Of a stretch of DNA of 64,000 nucleotides, positions 35,162 through 45,448 are shown in pieces (the stretch's first letter is position 1; each line of letters starts with the position of its first letter). This DNA comes from Methylophaga sp. (GTDB taxonomy: Bacteria > Pseudomonadota > Gammaproteobacteria > Nitrosococcales > Methylophagaceae), in NCBI GenBank assembly GCA_020831825.1, contig JAFIFW010000014.1, forward strand, positions 1-64,000, in the 5' to 3' direction. Under the pieces are notes generated by a model, which ran no database searches, was not told the DNA's origin, and was given only the letters and a program-made list of their open reading frames with translations. Position numbers and translations under genes: made by a program.

Positions 35162-37855
35162 CTATTTAGCCACCCAGCGGCGCAGCAAATATTTCTCTGT
35201 TTCGATTACCAGAAACACCACAAAGCCAATACCGATCGGGATCAACCAGTGTCTAAGCTCCAGCGTTGCAGTGCCAAACCAGAGCTGCATGAATGGTGCA
35301 TGCACAAACAGCAGTTGCAGCACGATCAGAACACTGACCGCAATCCAAACGGCACGATTACTAAACAGCAAGGGTAATCTCAAGGCCGATTCTCGCAAGA
35401 AACGGCTGTTGAAAAGATAGAACAACTGTCCGAATACCAGCGTGTTGACGGCCATGGTTCTTGCCACATCCAGCGACATGCCCATGGCAATTTCATACTG
35501 AAACACCATCAATGTGGCGCCGCCGATTAACAGGGAAACAAAAGCTATGCGCCAGAGAAAACCGGCATCAATAATTGAGGCAGCCGGATCTCGCGGCGGT
35601 CGTTGCATGACTTCCGGTTCGGCAGGTTCAAAGGCGAGAGCCAATGCCAGTGTGACTGCCACCACCATATTCACCCAGAGAATTTGTACCGGTGTGAGTG
35701 GCAAGACCAGTCCGAACACCACTGCCGCCAGCATGACTAACCCTTGTGCACCGTTAGTCGGCAAAATAAATAGAATGGCTTTTTTCAGGTTGTCATAAAT
35801 GGTTCTGCCTTCTTCTACCGCCTTTTCGATGGAGCTGAAGTTGTCATCAGCCAGCACAATATCAGCTGCTTCCTTGGTCGCCTCAGTGCCCTTGATGCCC
35901 ATGGCAACACCTACATCGGCGCGTTTCAAAGCAGGCGCATCGTTGACACCATCACCGGTCATCGCCACCACTTCACCGCGTGCCTGCAAGGCTTTGACCA
36001 GCCGTAATTTGTGCTCTGGGCTGGTTCGGGCAAAGATATCGTTATCATGCACCAGCACTTGTAACTGCTCATCGGTTGCAGTTTCTATTTCAGCGCCGGT
36101 AGTCGCATGCTGGCCATCGCCAATGCCCATTTCGCGGCCAATGGCCATCGCGGTACCGGCATGATCACCGGTAATCATTTTCACTCGGATACCGGCCTGA
36201 TGACAGGCTTTAATCGCGGCAATCGCTTCCGGGCGTGGCGGGTCGATAATGCCAATCAGACCCAGAAACACCATATCCTTATCAAGATCGGTCAATTTAA
36301 GATCATCATGCCCTGACTCAACCTCTCGGGCTGCAGCCGCGAGCACACGCAGGCCTTCTGCGCCCAGTGCATCTATTTCCGTCTCCCAGAATGCTTTGTC
36401 GAGTGGCTCAGTTGTGCCGTCAGCGCTGCGCTGATAGTGGCAACGGTCTAATAAACGATCCGGTGCACCTTTGAGCAGAATTCGACGCTGGCCTTGCTTG
36501 GTTTCGATCAGTGTGGCCATGAATTTGTTTTCAGATTCAAATGGGATATTGGCAAGACGCTGGTAGTCGTCTGAGCTAAAACATGCTTTCAAGGCCAGTG
36601 TGCAAAGCGCCCCCTCAGTCGGTTCACCTGTTAAAGTCCAGGTACCCTCGTGTTTGGCAACATGACTGTCATTGGCGACACTGGCGACTTCAACAAGCGC
36701 ATCTAAATCGTCATGTGCAGACAGCTCAGCAGTGTGCCCGTCGAGACTGATTTCACCCTCTGGTGCATAGCCGGTTCCGCTGACATCATAACGAGCAGCA
36801 CGCGTCACCACATGACGCACCGTCATCTCATTCTTGGTCAGGGTGCCGGTTTTATCAGAGCAAATCACAGTGACCGACCCCAGGGTTTCCACGGCATTGA
36901 GTCTGCGGGTAATGGCATTGCGAATCGCCATACGCTGCACACCCAGGGCCAGGGTGATAGTCAAAATAGCAGGCAAGCCCTCGGGGATAGCTGCCACCGC
37001 AAAGCCTATTGCCGCAAGAAACAGCTCGTTAACAGTGAAGTCATGTAACAACCAGCCGATTAAAAACATGGCAAAGGCCAGGCCAACAATCACCACTGAG
37101 AGTACTTTGCCAAACTCGTTCATCTGCCGGGTCAGTGGTGTCGCCAATGTTTGCACTTCACCAATCATTTGGTTGATTTGACCGATTTGTGTCGAAGCGC
37201 CGGTTGCCGTCACTACGCCAAGACCGCGCCCGGCGGCGACCAAGGTACCGGAATAGGCCATGCCATGACGGTCTCCCACCCCGGCATCCGCCTCCACGGC
37301 CTCGGTGGTTTTGTCTGCGGGCACAGACTCACCGGTCAATGCCGACTCTTCAATCCGAAGGTCTGTAACTTTGATGAGCCGCAAATCTGCCGGTACTCTA
37401 TCACCGGACTTCAAGCGCACCACATCTCCCGGAACCAGTGTTTCCGCCTCAATCTCACGCCAGTGCCCGTCACGGTGTACATGGGCCAGTGCCGAGAGCA
37501 TTTTTCGAATACTGGCCAAAGCCTGCTCGGCCTTACCTTCCTGAATAAAACCGATAATGGCGTTAATCAACACCACGGCGAGTATCACTCCGGTATCAAT
37601 CCAGTGCCCCAGTAAGGCTGTGACCAATGCCGCGACAATCAGGATATAGATCAACAAATCATGAAAGTGTTTGAAAAAACGTTTCAGCAAGCCTTCTTTC
37701 TCTGGTGCAGGCAGACTGTTAGGACCATGATGTTCGAGCCTACTTGTGGCCTCGTCACTGCTGAGACCATGTGCCGAACTTTCCAACGCATCTAGCACAT
37801 GGTCGCCATGCAAGGCATGGGCAGATTCAACAATTTTTTGATAATCCTTACTCAT
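35162..37855 (-). CDS. P-type ATPase, type II cation pump
   Basis: 897 residues. In order: N-terminal cation-ATPase domain, M1-M2, actuator domain with LTGESVPADK, M3-M4 with AIPEGLPAILTITLALG, phosphorylation motif DKTGTLTKNEMTV, nucleotide domain, MTGDGVNDAPALKRADVG hinge, and M5-M10. The PEGLP in M4 resembles calcium and sodium pumps. M6 reads WVNMVVAVTLALALAFEP and lacks the acidic residue typical of SERCA, so ion specificity is uncertain; Ca2+, Na+ or Mg2+ are all possible. It is followed on the same strand by the kinase-fold gene and is divergent from lldP. Confidence 0.9.
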   Translation of the reverse strand: MSKDYQKIVESAHALHGDHVLDALESSAHGLSSDEATSRLEHHGPNSLPAPEKEGLLKRFFKHFHDLLIYILIVAALVTALLGHWIDTGVILAVVLINAIIGFIQEGKAEQALASIRKMLSALAHVHRDGHWREIEAETLVPGDVVRLKSGDRVPADLRLIKVTDLRIEESALTGESVPADKTTEAVEADAGVGDRHGMAYSGTLVAAGRGLGVVTATGASTQIGQINQMIGEVQTLATPLTRQMNEFGKVLSVVIVGLAFAMFLIGWLLHDFTVNELFLAAIGFAVAAIPEGLPAILTITLALGVQRMAIRNAITRRLNAVETLGSVTVICSDKTGTLTKNEMTVRHVVTRAARYDVSGTGYAPEGEISLDGHTAELSAHDDLDALVEVASVANDSHVAKHEGTWTLTGEPTEGALCTLALKACFSSDDYQRLANIPFESENKFMATLIETKQGQRRILLKGAPDRLLDRCHYQRSADGTTEPLDKAFWETEIDALGAEGLRVLAAAAREVESGHDDLKLTDLDKDMVFLGLIGIIDPPRPEAIAAIKACHQAGIRVKMITGDHAGTAMAIGREMGIGDGQHATTGAEIETATDEQLQVLVHDNDIFARTSPEHKLRLVKALQARGEVVAMTGDGVNDAPALKRADVGVAMGIKGTEATKEAADIVLADDNFSSIEKAVEEGRTIYDNLKKAILFILPTNGAQGLVMLAAVVFGLVLPLTPVQILWVNMVVAVTLALALAFEPAEPEVMQRPPRDPAASIIDAGFLWRIAFVSLLIGGATLMVFQYEIAMGMSLDVARTMAVNTLVFGQLFYLFNSRFLRESALRLPLLFSNRAVWIAVSVLIVLQLLFVHAPFMQLWFGTATLELRHWLIPIGIGFVVFLVIETEKYLLRRWVAK

Positions 37856-38031
37856 TGCTTTTCCGTTCTGTTGATAAGTGGCTTAACCGTATTCTGATGG
37901 AGATCTGCAACAAATTCCAAGGCTAGTATCTCAGTCGCTGTTTCTACTGGTGCCAGAAGATACTCCATTGCGCGTGACGAACATGATTCTACGGTAACAT
38001 AATCATCTGCATTGCCTTACTGGGTACTTTC

Positions 38032-39648
38032 ATGGGTCCGTTACAACTTGTCACCGCACTAACGCCGGTCTTTTCCGTACTGCTTTTGTTGGTCGTATTT
38101 CGGATGCCCGCCACCAGAGCCATGCCACTCAGTCTGGCAATATTTGCCCTGTTTGCCTTCTTTTTCTGGCAAGTGCCTCTCCGTCAACTGACAGCAGCCA
38201 GTGCAGAAGGTTTGATGATTGGTGCTTCGATTTTATGGATCATCTTCGGCGCCATCCTGCTGCTCAATGTGCTTCGGGAGACCGGTGCCATTGCTGTGAT
38301 TCGAACCGGTTTTTGCTCCATCTCGCCAGACAGACGGGTTCAAGCAATCTTGATTGGCTGGTTGTTTGTTTGTTTTCTGGAAGGCGCCGCCGGTTTTGGA
38401 ACGCCTGCTGCAATCGCCGCACCTTTGTTACTGGCACTTGGCTTCCCTGCACTGGCGGCTGTTGTGCTGACGTTAATTGCCGATTCCAGCCCTGTTTCTT
38501 TTGGCGCAGTGGGCACCCCGGTCATTATCGGCATGGGCCGAGGTCTTGATTCGGTTTCAGAATCAGCACTGATGGAAATTGCCCTCACAGCAATTGCCAT
38601 AGATATCCTGGTTGCCTCGATGCTGCCGGTGATCATGTGCCTGCTGCTATGTCGAGTTTTTGGAGAGGAACGCAGCTGGTTACCCGGTTTACGGATCGCG
38701 CCTTTTGCACTGGTTTCAGGCTTGGCCTTTCTGTTGCCCGCCTGGACAGTTGCTCGTTTTCTGGGGCCAGAATTTCCCTCTATCCTGGGCGCCATGGCCG
38801 GTTTGGCTATCGTCACACTGTTCATCAAAAAAGGCTGGTTACTCCCCAAAACCATCTGGTACTTTTCAAAAGATGATGCCTTACGTCAATCATCAGAACA
38901 AATTCATTCCAGGCTAAGTACCAGCAGCCACGAACTCAGTCTTTTCCGCGCCTGGATGCCCTATCTGCTGATTGCTGGCTTACTGATTATTTCAAGGTTG
39001 GATTTTTTACCGCTCAAAGCATTGCTTTCTTCAGTGCAGATTCACTGGAATGAGATCTTGTCGACTCAAATTTCTGCTTCGGTAGCACCGCTTTACTTGC
39101 CGGGTTTTCTGTTTGTGGTCACCGCGCTTATCACGCTGTTGCTGCAAGGCGGTAAAACCTCACATTTGCGAAAGGCAGCCCTGCACAGTGGCCGTATGCT
39201 GTTACCCTCTAGCATCGCGTTGGCTGCTGCAGTTCCCATGGTGCGAATATTTCTGCACTCTGATGTTAATGATGCCGGTTTGCAGGCAATGCCGATGGAA
39301 CTTGCTGTGATTACTGCTGAGAATCTTGCTGATTATTGGTTCTGGCTGGCCCCCGCTCTGGGGGCTTTGGGGTCTTTTATTGCGGGCTCGGCCACTTTTT
39401 CAAATCTGATGTTTGCCAGTTTCCAGCAATCCATCGCCATACAAGCCGACTTGCCTGAACAGGTCATTCTTGCCTTGCAAATTTTGGGTGCCAACGCTGG
39501 CAACATGATTTGTGTGGTGAATGTTGTAGCCGCTGCCGCGGTGGTGAATTTATCAGGACGCGAGGGCGAGATCATCCGTCTCACCTTGCTGCCGATGTTA
39601 TATTACGTGCTTATGGCCGGTTTCGTTGCGACCGTGCTTTTCTCCTGA
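38032..39648 (+). CDS. L-lactate permease family transporter
   Basis: 538 residues with about 13 membrane helices. The conserved stretches [24 protein letters not shown] and [18 protein letters not shown] are the core of the LctP/LldP family, and [17 protein letters not shown] with [21 protein letters not shown] completes it near the C-terminus. It imports lactate or glycolate with protons. No lactate dehydrogenase gene is adjacent. A 176-base spacer separates it from the divergent P-type ATPase. Confidence 0.92.
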   Translation: MGPLQLVTALTPVFSVLLLLVVFRMPATRAMPLSLAIFALFAFFFWQVPLRQLTAASAEGLMIGASILWIIFGAILLLNVLRETGAIAVIRTGFCSISPDRRVQAILIGWLFVCFLEGAAGFGTPAAIAAPLLLALGFPALAAVVLTLIADSSPVSFGAVGTPVIIGMGRGLDSVSESALMEIALTAIAIDILVASMLPVIMCLLLCRVFGEERSWLPGLRIAPFALVSGLAFLLPAWTVARFLGPEFPSILGAMAGLAIVTLFIKKGWLLPKTIWYFSKDDALRQSSEQIHSRLSTSSHELSLFRAWMPYLLIAGLLIISRLDFLPLKALLSSVQIHWNEILSTQISASVAPLYLPGFLFVVTALITLLLQGGKTSHLRKAALHSGRMLLPSSIALAAAVPMVRIFLHSDVNDAGLQAMPMELAVITAENLADYWFWLAPALGALGSFIAGSATFSNLMFASFQQSIAIQADLPEQVILALQILGANAGNMICVVNVVAAAAVVNLSGREGEIIRLTLLPMLYYVLMAGFVATVLFS

Positions 39649-39659
39649 ACACGCAAGGC

Positions 39660-40445
39660 ATGATGAAAAACTCAATCAGTATTCTTGGCAGTGGCTGGCT
39701 TGGTTTGCCACTCATCGACATGTTCGTCAAACAGGGTTATGCAGTCAAGGCTTCCACTCGAAACATCGACAAGCTGCCCTTACTCAGTCAACATGGGGCC
39801 ACAGGCTATATTGTTGATACGCAATTAGCTATCCCGAAAGACTTCCTCGATAGTGAAACACTCATCATCAATATCAACGGCAAGGACTTTGATGCTTATC
39901 AAAAACTGGCACTAGCCATTGCAAGCTCGCCAGTGCAGAAAGTACTGATGGTCAGCTCAACATCGGTGTATCAGAATCTGAATCGTCAGGTGAGTGAAGA
40001 TGAAGCTGCAGAAAACCCTGACAGTGCACTGTGGCAGATTGAACAGCTGCTACAGACACACGAAGGATTCACTACCACGATTGTGCGTTTTTCCGGACTG
40101 ATTGGTGGCCGCCGGCATCCCGGACGGTTTTTCAGTCAGGGCAAAGTAATTCGCCAACCGCTTGCTCCGGTAAACCTGATTCACCTGGATGATTGTCTGG
40201 GCATTATCGACGCCATTATTAAGCAGCAATCGTGGGGGGAAATCTATAACGGCTGCGCAGACTTCCACCCTGCCAAGCGCGAGTTTTATGGCTATTGGGC
40301 AGCTCAGATTAGTTTACCTGAACCCAAAAGCCTGGACGATGACACGCCGCAAGACTGGAAAATTGTCAGCAACCTAAAAGTACAACAACGGTTGGCATAT
40401 CAATTCAAACACCCGGATCTGTATCGGTTGTGCTTCGATGACTGA
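39660..40445 (+). CDS. NAD(P)-dependent epimerase/reductase, YeeZ-like
   Basis: About 261 residues. The nucleotide-binding GSGWLGLP at the N-terminus is the GxGxxG motif, and LMVSSTSVYQNLN has the serine and tyrosine of the SDR active site in the extended family pattern. RFSGLIGGRRHPGRFF and GEIYNGCADFHP are the matching later motifs. E. coli YeeZ has the same layout and no known substrate. Start is the ATG at 39660 or 39663, 11-14 bases after the permease stop. It overlaps the next gene by 8 bases. Confidence 0.85.
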   Translation: MMKNSISILGSGWLGLPLIDMFVKQGYAVKASTRNIDKLPLLSQHGATGYIVDTQLAIPKDFLDSETLIININGKDFDAYQKLALAIASSPVQKVLMVSSTSVYQNLNRQVSEDEAAENPDSALWQIEQLLQTHEGFTTTIVRFSGLIGGRRHPGRFFSQGKVIRQPLAPVNLIHLDDCLGIIDAIIKQQSWGEIYNGCADFHPAKREFYGYWAAQISLPEPKSLDDDTPQDWKIVSNLKVQQRLAYQFKHPDLYRLCFDD

Positions 40446-40899
40446 CTTCGCCTGCCCCTGTCAGAGTGGCCGTCACTACCAGCACTGTTGCCAACCATTG
40501 CACGATGGCTTGCCTGCCCAAAATGCCGAAAGCTTGATGCGATCGCGCTATTGCGCGTTTGTGCTGGGCAAGATTGATTACCTGCTGGAAACTCTGGCAC
40601 CGGCGATGCGGCAGTCGGATGATCGCCAGCAGTTGCAACAGACGATTGAGCAGACACAGTGGTTGGGACTGCAAGTGCTTGAATCAAGTCTCGACGGTAA
40701 TGATGAAGCAACGGTTGAGTTTATTGCTTGGTATCATGACACACCGCTGGGACAACTGCATGAACGATCGCGCTTTTGCAAGATCGAGCAGCGCTGGTAT
40801 TACCTGGATGGCGTGATGCTAAAGCCAATAAAGCCAGAACCTAATAGCTTATGCTTTTGCGGCAGTGGCCAAAAATTCAAACGCTGCCACGGACGCTGA
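40438..40899 (+). CDS. YchJ-like protein with SEC-C motifs (UPF0225)
   Basis: 153 residues. Two zinc-binding SEC-C-like motifs sit at the ends: CPCQSGRHYQHCC (residues 6-18) and CFCGSGQKFKRCHG at the C-terminus. The middle, with SLMRSRYCAFVLGKIDYLLETL and FIAWY, is the YchJ/NTF2-like domain. The family is conserved in proteobacteria but has no settled function. Its ATG overlaps the end of the YeeZ-like gene, indicating translational coupling. Confidence 0.92.
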   Translation: MTDFACPCQSGRHYQHCCQPLHDGLPAQNAESLMRSRYCAFVLGKIDYLLETLAPAMRQSDDRQQLQQTIEQTQWLGLQVLESSLDGNDEATVEFIAWYHDTPLGQLHERSRFCKIEQRWYYLDGVMLKPIKPEPNSLCFCGSGQKFKRCHGR

Positions 40900-40905
40900 C
40901 AGTTC

Positions 40906-42618
40906 TTATTCGCCGAGGTAGCGTTTGCGTTTAGCCGGCTTGAGTTTGTACAAATCCACCAGCACCAGACCGTCAATACAGTGGCCAAAGTCGGCATCGA
41001 CATTGAAGTCAATAAATCGGGTACCGCCGGGCTCGCAAACCTCTGCATATTGCTTGTAGAGCGTCGGCACCGTGACATTCATATGTGCCAGTTGCTCGCG
41101 CAGTTCAGCAAAGTCTGTTTCGGCATCATTGTGCAGCAATGTCTGATCCACCAGCTCTGCCAGATTCGCTTCCATCACATAAGGCGTTCTTGCTCTGGCG
41201 AGCCCTTGCTTATCGGCATAGTGGCGTTGATAAAAATTCACAATCAGCGCCTTGGCAAAGTCAGGATAGCTGTTGCTCAGACTGACCGGCCCGAACAGAT
41301 AACGAATATGCGGGTAACGTTGCAGATAGGCGCCAATGCCATACCAGAGATAATCCAGACTGCGCTTGCCCCAATACTTGGGGCTGACAAAGCTGCGGCC
41401 AAGCTCAATCCCCTGAGCAAAATAAGGAGCCATGCGGTTCGCATCAAAATCAAATAACTGCTGGGTGTAAATCCTGCCATGAGCGTGGCTAAGAATATTA
41501 TCCACATCGGCTAGTCGATAAGCTCCGGCAATTTCCAGCTCTTGCTCATCCCAGAGGATCAAGTGTCGGTAAATACTATCGAATTCATCCAGATCACGCT
41601 TTTTACCAGTACCCTCTCCGACTTGACGAAAAGTCATTTCCCGAAGCCGGCCGATCTCATGCATCACTGCGGAATCCGGCCGATAATCAAACAGGTAGAT
41701 TTTTTTGTTATCGGCGGTTTCACCCAGCAATTCAGCTTGTTGCAACTCCTTTCGGATCTCCCTTGGGGCTTGTGGATGGGCAATGGTTTGTTCGGTAGCA
41801 AATAGCGGTTTTTTGCCTTTTGCCAGACGATACAGGTGACGACGCAGTAATTTTGCCTGTTCCGTTTTAATCAACGGTAGCTGTTGAATGTGCTGGAACG
41901 GAATCGGTGCGCCAACCCGCATATTGATGGTTTTTTCATGCTGATTGAACATTTCATGGGCCAATAGCATCCCACCAAGCGGCTTGTAGACCATCGAAGC
42001 GCCATAAAACAGAGATGAGTTTCTGGCACCGATATACACAGGCAAGATAGGTGCGTTGGTATTACGGGCAAAATTCAGGAAACCGGTGCTCCAGCGTCCA
42101 TCGCGCACGCCGTTGGGACGTATGCGTGACACTTCACCCGCCGGAAATACAATGACTGCCTGTTCAGCATTCAAGGCTTCAATGATTCCGGCGATACCGC
42201 TCTTGCGGGTCGATTTGGACAAGTTATCCACGGGCAGAAACAATGACTGCAGAGCATCGAACTGCATCAACATGTCGTTGGCAACAATTCGCACATCGCG
42301 TCGGACTTCACTCACCAGCTTTAGTAGCGCCAAACCATCCAGTGCTCCCAAGGGATGATTAGCCACAATCAACACCCGACCTGTTGCCGGAATATTGTCC
42401 CGTTCACGATGAGACACCCGATAGCTGAAATTGAAGTAATCCAGCACTTGGTCAAGAAAATCAAAACCTTTGAGATTTTGATGCTGCAACAGGAACTGAT
42501 TGACCTCAGGTTCGTGGGTCAATTTACGCAAAAAGCCCAGGGTGGGCTTTTTTATCCAGGTTTTTTGCTGAGCAAATCCGGGGAATTTTTGTTGAACGGC
42601 TTGTTCAATGTTGAGCAT
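40906..42618 (-). CDS. olsF: Bifunctional ornithine lipid synthase, OlsF-like
   Basis: 570 residues, two fused domains. The N-terminal half (about 60-290) is a PlsC-type acyltransferase with VLIVANHPLGALDGL, FPAGEVSR and APILPVYIGAR. The C-terminal half (about 310-545) is a GNAT-like N-acyltransferase of the OlsB kind, with MHEIGRLREMTFRQVGEG and GIELGRSFVSPKYWGKRSLDYLWYGIG. OlsF in Serratia makes ornithine lipid with this domain order: the OlsB-like part acylates ornithine, the OlsA-like part adds the second chain. The acyltransferase box is HPLGALD, one residue longer than the classic HxxxxD. Gene symbol follows this inference. Confidence 0.82.
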   Translation of the reverse strand: MLNIEQAVQQKFPGFAQQKTWIKKPTLGFLRKLTHEPEVNQFLLQHQNLKGFDFLDQVLDYFNFSYRVSHRERDNIPATGRVLIVANHPLGALDGLALLKLVSEVRRDVRIVANDMLMQFDALQSLFLPVDNLSKSTRKSGIAGIIEALNAEQAVIVFPAGEVSRIRPNGVRDGRWSTGFLNFARNTNAPILPVYIGARNSSLFYGASMVYKPLGGMLLAHEMFNQHEKTINMRVGAPIPFQHIQQLPLIKTEQAKLLRRHLYRLAKGKKPLFATEQTIAHPQAPREIRKELQQAELLGETADNKKIYLFDYRPDSAVMHEIGRLREMTFRQVGEGTGKKRDLDEFDSIYRHLILWDEQELEIAGAYRLADVDNILSHAHGRIYTQQLFDFDANRMAPYFAQGIELGRSFVSPKYWGKRSLDYLWYGIGAYLQRYPHIRYLFGPVSLSNSYPDFAKALIVNFYQRHYADKQGLARARTPYVMEANLAELVDQTLLHNDAETDFAELREQLAHMNVTVPTLYKQYAEVCEPGGTRFIDFNVDADFGHCIDGLVLVDLYKLKPAKRKRYLGE

Positions 42619-42712
42619 CTGCTGTCATTCTCATGATTATCCTGATGCGGAATGATACTGAGTGCAAATGACAGATTAATGATGCTTTGATGACGGTATT
42701 GTGACGAAGTGA

Positions 42713-43093
42713 TCAGGCCGCTTGAACCGGAATAGCATGGCGCATGCCGGTAATGGTATTGGTCTCGTCCAGATACACCAGGGTCGGTTTGAAATCTGCA
42801 ACTTCATCGGCCTGCAATGTAGTGTAGGCACAGATGATGATGCGATCCCCTGGTGAAGCTTTGTGGGCCGCGGCACCGTTGACAGAAATGATATTGGAAC
42901 CATCTTCCGCCCGAATGGCATAGGTGATAAAACGCTCACCGTTAGCAACGTTGTAGATGTGGAGCTGCTCGTACTCATGGATGCCAGCAGCTTCAAGCAA
43001 CTTGCCATCTATCGCACACGAGCCCTCGTACTCCAATTCGGAGTGAGTGACACAGGCACGATGTAATTTTGCTTTCAGGAAATTCAGTTGCAT
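42713..43093 (-). CDS. panD: Aspartate 1-decarboxylase
   Basis: 126 residues from the ATG at 43093 ([19 protein letters not shown]). The self-processing site is Gly24-Ser25 in EYEGSCAID, giving a pyruvoyl cofactor on the Ser25 chain. It converts aspartate to beta-alanine for pantothenate. [20 protein letters not shown] is conserved. It follows panC with a 51-base gap, so panB-panC-panD together supply both halves of pantothenate. Confidence 0.96.
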   Translation of the reverse strand: MQLNFLKAKLHRACVTHSELEYEGSCAIDGKLLEAAGIHEYEQLHIYNVANGERFITYAIRAEDGSNIISVNGAAAHKASPGDRIIICAYTTLQADEVADFKPTLVYLDETNTITGMRHAIPVQAA

Positions 43094-43144
43094 GTTCGGC
43101 AATCTTCAGTCAAACAGCCAAGTATTATCGCTTTTTCAGTAATA

Positions 43145-43999
43145 TCAAGCAAGGTCACAGGCAATATTGTCTATCAGGCGGGCCTTGCCCAGGCGCGCTG
43201 CCAAAAGAATACGCAACGCCGTATCAGTGCCAGGATGAGCAGTTTCAAGATCTGCAGCCCTACATATTTCCAGATACTCCGGCTTGAAGCCTCTACTGGC
43301 AAGCTGTTGAACTGCAGCGCTCTGCACTGCTGGCCAATCAGTGTTGCCCGAGCGGAGCTGTTCAGCGACATTGAGCAAACTCTGGTATAGCTGCGGCGCA
43401 ATCTCACGTTCAGCTTCGGTTAAATAATGGTTGCGAGAGCTCATTGCCAAACCATCCTGTTCTCGGCAGGTAGGCACAGCAACAATATCTATCGGCACAT
43501 TCAAATCTTCGACCAGCTGGCGAATCAGCAGCAGTTGCTGGTAGTCCTTTTCACCAAACAAGGCCATATCCGCTTGAACCAGATTAAACAGTTTGGTCAC
43601 CACGGTTGCAACGCCGTCAAAGTGTCCGGGGCGCATCTTGCCACAGAGTTTGTCGTCAACACCCGGCACCACGACTTTTGTCTGGGCCGCCATGCCTTTG
43701 GGATAGATCAGTTCTGCAGGTGGCGTGAACAGGAGATCACAGTCTGTCTCACTGAGTTGCTGAATATCCTGTTGCAACGTCCGTGGGTAAGCCTGCAAAT
43801 CTGCCTTGTCGTCAAATTGCAGTGGATTGACAAAAATACTGACCACCACTTTGTCGGCAATGGTCTGCGCCCGCTGAACCAGACTCAGATGACCTTGATG
43901 AAGATTACCCATTGTCGGTACAAAGGCGATGCTCATTTGCTGGGCACGCCAGGTTCTAATCTGCGCGCGCAGACCTAATAAACTATCAACGATCTGCAT
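43145..43999 (-). CDS. panC: Pantothenate synthetase
   Basis: 284 residues. It joins pantoate and beta-alanine using ATP. The HIGH-like motif is FVPTMGNLHQGHLSLV, the beta-alanine/pantoate pocket includes NPLQFDDKADLQAYPR, and the KMSKS-like MSSRNHYL is present with FGEKDYQQLLLIRQLV. The start overlaps the last base of the panB stop codon. Confidence 0.96.
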   Translation of the reverse strand: MQIVDSLLGLRAQIRTWRAQQMSIAFVPTMGNLHQGHLSLVQRAQTIADKVVVSIFVNPLQFDDKADLQAYPRTLQQDIQQLSETDCDLLFTPPAELIYPKGMAAQTKVVVPGVDDKLCGKMRPGHFDGVATVVTKLFNLVQADMALFGEKDYQQLLLIRQLVEDLNVPIDIVAVPTCREQDGLAMSSRNHYLTEAEREIAPQLYQSLLNVAEQLRSGNTDWPAVQSAAVQQLASRGFKPEYLEICRAADLETAHPGTDTALRILLAARLGKARLIDNIACDLA

Positions 44000-44793
44000 T
44001 AATACTGTTGCTCCGGCCCCGGAAATTGACCGTTTTTAACGGATTGCACATACAGACTGACCGCTGCAGGTATATGGCCTGCCTCCGCCAGAAAATCATG
44101 ACTGAAACGTGGTCGCTTACCCGGTGTGATGCCCAGCATGTCGTAAAGCACCAACACCTGACCGTCACAATCCTTGCCAGCACCAATGCCGATCACCGGA
44201 ATTCGTAGTTGCTCAGTAATACTTTTTGCCAGACTGGCTGGAACACATTCCAGCACTAGCATATCAGCACCCGCAGATTGTAAATCAAGCGCATCTTCCG
44301 TGATTTGCTGGGCTACTTGAGATTCACGCCCCTGGACATGATATCCCCCGACACGGTGCACAGACTGCGGCAGCAAACCAAGATGACCACAAACGGGAAT
44401 GCCCCGCGCAGTCAGTTCTCTGACAGCCGGAAGTACGGTTTTGCCTCCTTCCAGCTTAACCATTTGAGCACCGCCTTCTGCCATCAATCTGGCCGCATTG
44501 AGCAAGGCCAGATCAATATTGGCGTAACTCATAAATGGCATATCGGCCACTACAAAGACTTTTTCGCTGCCCCGAACCACATTGGCCGTGTGATAAATCA
44601 TGTCATTGACGCTGACAGGCAGCGTACTCTCCTGGCCTTGAATCACCATTCCCAGAGAATCGCCCACCAGGATGACATCCACGCCAGACTCTTCAAGCAG
44701 ATGACTAAAACTCGCGTCATAAGCGGTCAGAACGGCAATTTTTTCCTGCGCCGCTTTCATTTTGCGCAGGTTGCCAAGGCTGAGTCGGCTCAT
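43999..44793 (-). CDS. panB: 3-methyl-2-oxobutanoate hydroxymethyltransferase
   Basis: 264 residues, a TIM-barrel enzyme making ketopantoate from alpha-ketoisovalerate and methylene-tetrahydrofolate. Visible motifs: VLTAYDASFSHLLEESGVDVILVGDSLGMV with the Mg-binding Asp, VKLEGG, and GHLGLLPQSVHRVGGYHVQGR, then VLVLYDMLGITPGKRPRF. It lies 1 base after the kinase gene and overlaps panC. Confidence 0.97.
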   Translation of the reverse strand: MSRLSLGNLRKMKAAQEKIAVLTAYDASFSHLLEESGVDVILVGDSLGMVIQGQESTLPVSVNDMIYHTANVVRGSEKVFVVADMPFMSYANIDLALLNAARLMAEGGAQMVKLEGGKTVLPAVRELTARGIPVCGHLGLLPQSVHRVGGYHVQGRESQVAQQITEDALDLQSAGADMLVLECVPASLAKSITEQLRIPVIGIGAGKDCDGQVLVLYDMLGITPGKRPRFSHDFLAEAGHIPAAVSLYVQSVKNGQFPGPEQQY

Positions 44794-44794
44794 G

Positions 44795-45448
44795 CTATTT
44801 ACCTCTCACCGGTAATGGATTGTAGTAATGCCGGCCTGTCTGAAGATTGCAAATTTGTTCCAGAAGCTGCTGGTAATCCTGCTCGCTGTTAACCAAATCA
44901 ATTTGCTCGGCATTGACGATCAGCAAAGGCGAAGCATCGTAGTAATGAAAAAAATCGGCATAGCTGTCAGCCAGCCGCTTCAGATAGGCATCTTCAACAT
45001 ATTGCTCATAACGAATTCCTCGCGCGGCAATACGGTTCTTGAGGACTGACAATGAGGCTTGCAGATAGATCACCAAATCCGGTGTGCGATGATGCATGGT
45101 CAAGTTGTCATAGACCATGTTGTAGAGTGCCAGCTCATCATCATCGAGCGAAATCTGCGCGAAGAGACGATCTTTTTCCACCATGAAATCGGCAATTTGC
45201 AAATCGGTAAACAAATCTTCCTGATGCAAGGACTGTGATAATTTAACACGCTGCATCAGGAAGCTCAGCTGGGTAGGCAAGGCCGACTGTTTGGGTTGCA
45301 GGTAAAACTTTTCCAAAAACGGATTTTGCTCGGGTTGTTCGAGTATGGTTCCGCCCATGAAACTCTCGGCAAGTCGTTTCGCCAAGTGCGTTTTGCCAAC
45401 GCCAATGGGACCCTCTACGACAATATAGCGGTGCGGCAAGTTGTTCAT
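44795..45448 (-). CDS. Deoxynucleoside kinase family protein
   Basis: 217 residues. The P-loop is GPIGVGKTHLAKRLA, with FLQRVKL-like FLMQRVKLSQ and the lid region RIAARGIRYEQYV, as in deoxyadenosine/deoxyguanosine kinases. The catalytic region ADFMVEKDRLFAQ follows. It phosphorylates deoxynucleosides for salvage in characterised members; in gammaproteobacteria this gene commonly sits between folK and panB, as here, for reasons not known. It overlaps folK by 4 bases. Confidence 0.9.
   Translation of the reverse strand: MNNLPHRYIVVEGPIGVGKTHLAKRLAESFMGGTILEQPEQNPFLEKFYLQPKQSALPTQLSFLMQRVKLSQSLHQEDLFTDLQIADFMVEKDRLFAQISLDDDELALYNMVYDNLTMHHRTPDLVIYLQASLSVLKNRIAARGIRYEQYVEDAYLKRLADSYADFFHYYDASPLLIVNAEQIDLVNSEQDYQQLLEQICNLQTGRHYYNPLPVRGK

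Noticed and set aside
41498..41506. Perfect DnaA box TTATCCACA
   Set aside because: Single occurrence inside the olsF coding region; expected by chance and not repeated.
42622..42674. Inverted repeat CTGTCATT/AATGACAG after panD
   Set aside because: The arms are 8 bases with a 37-base loop and no T run; too weak for a terminator call.
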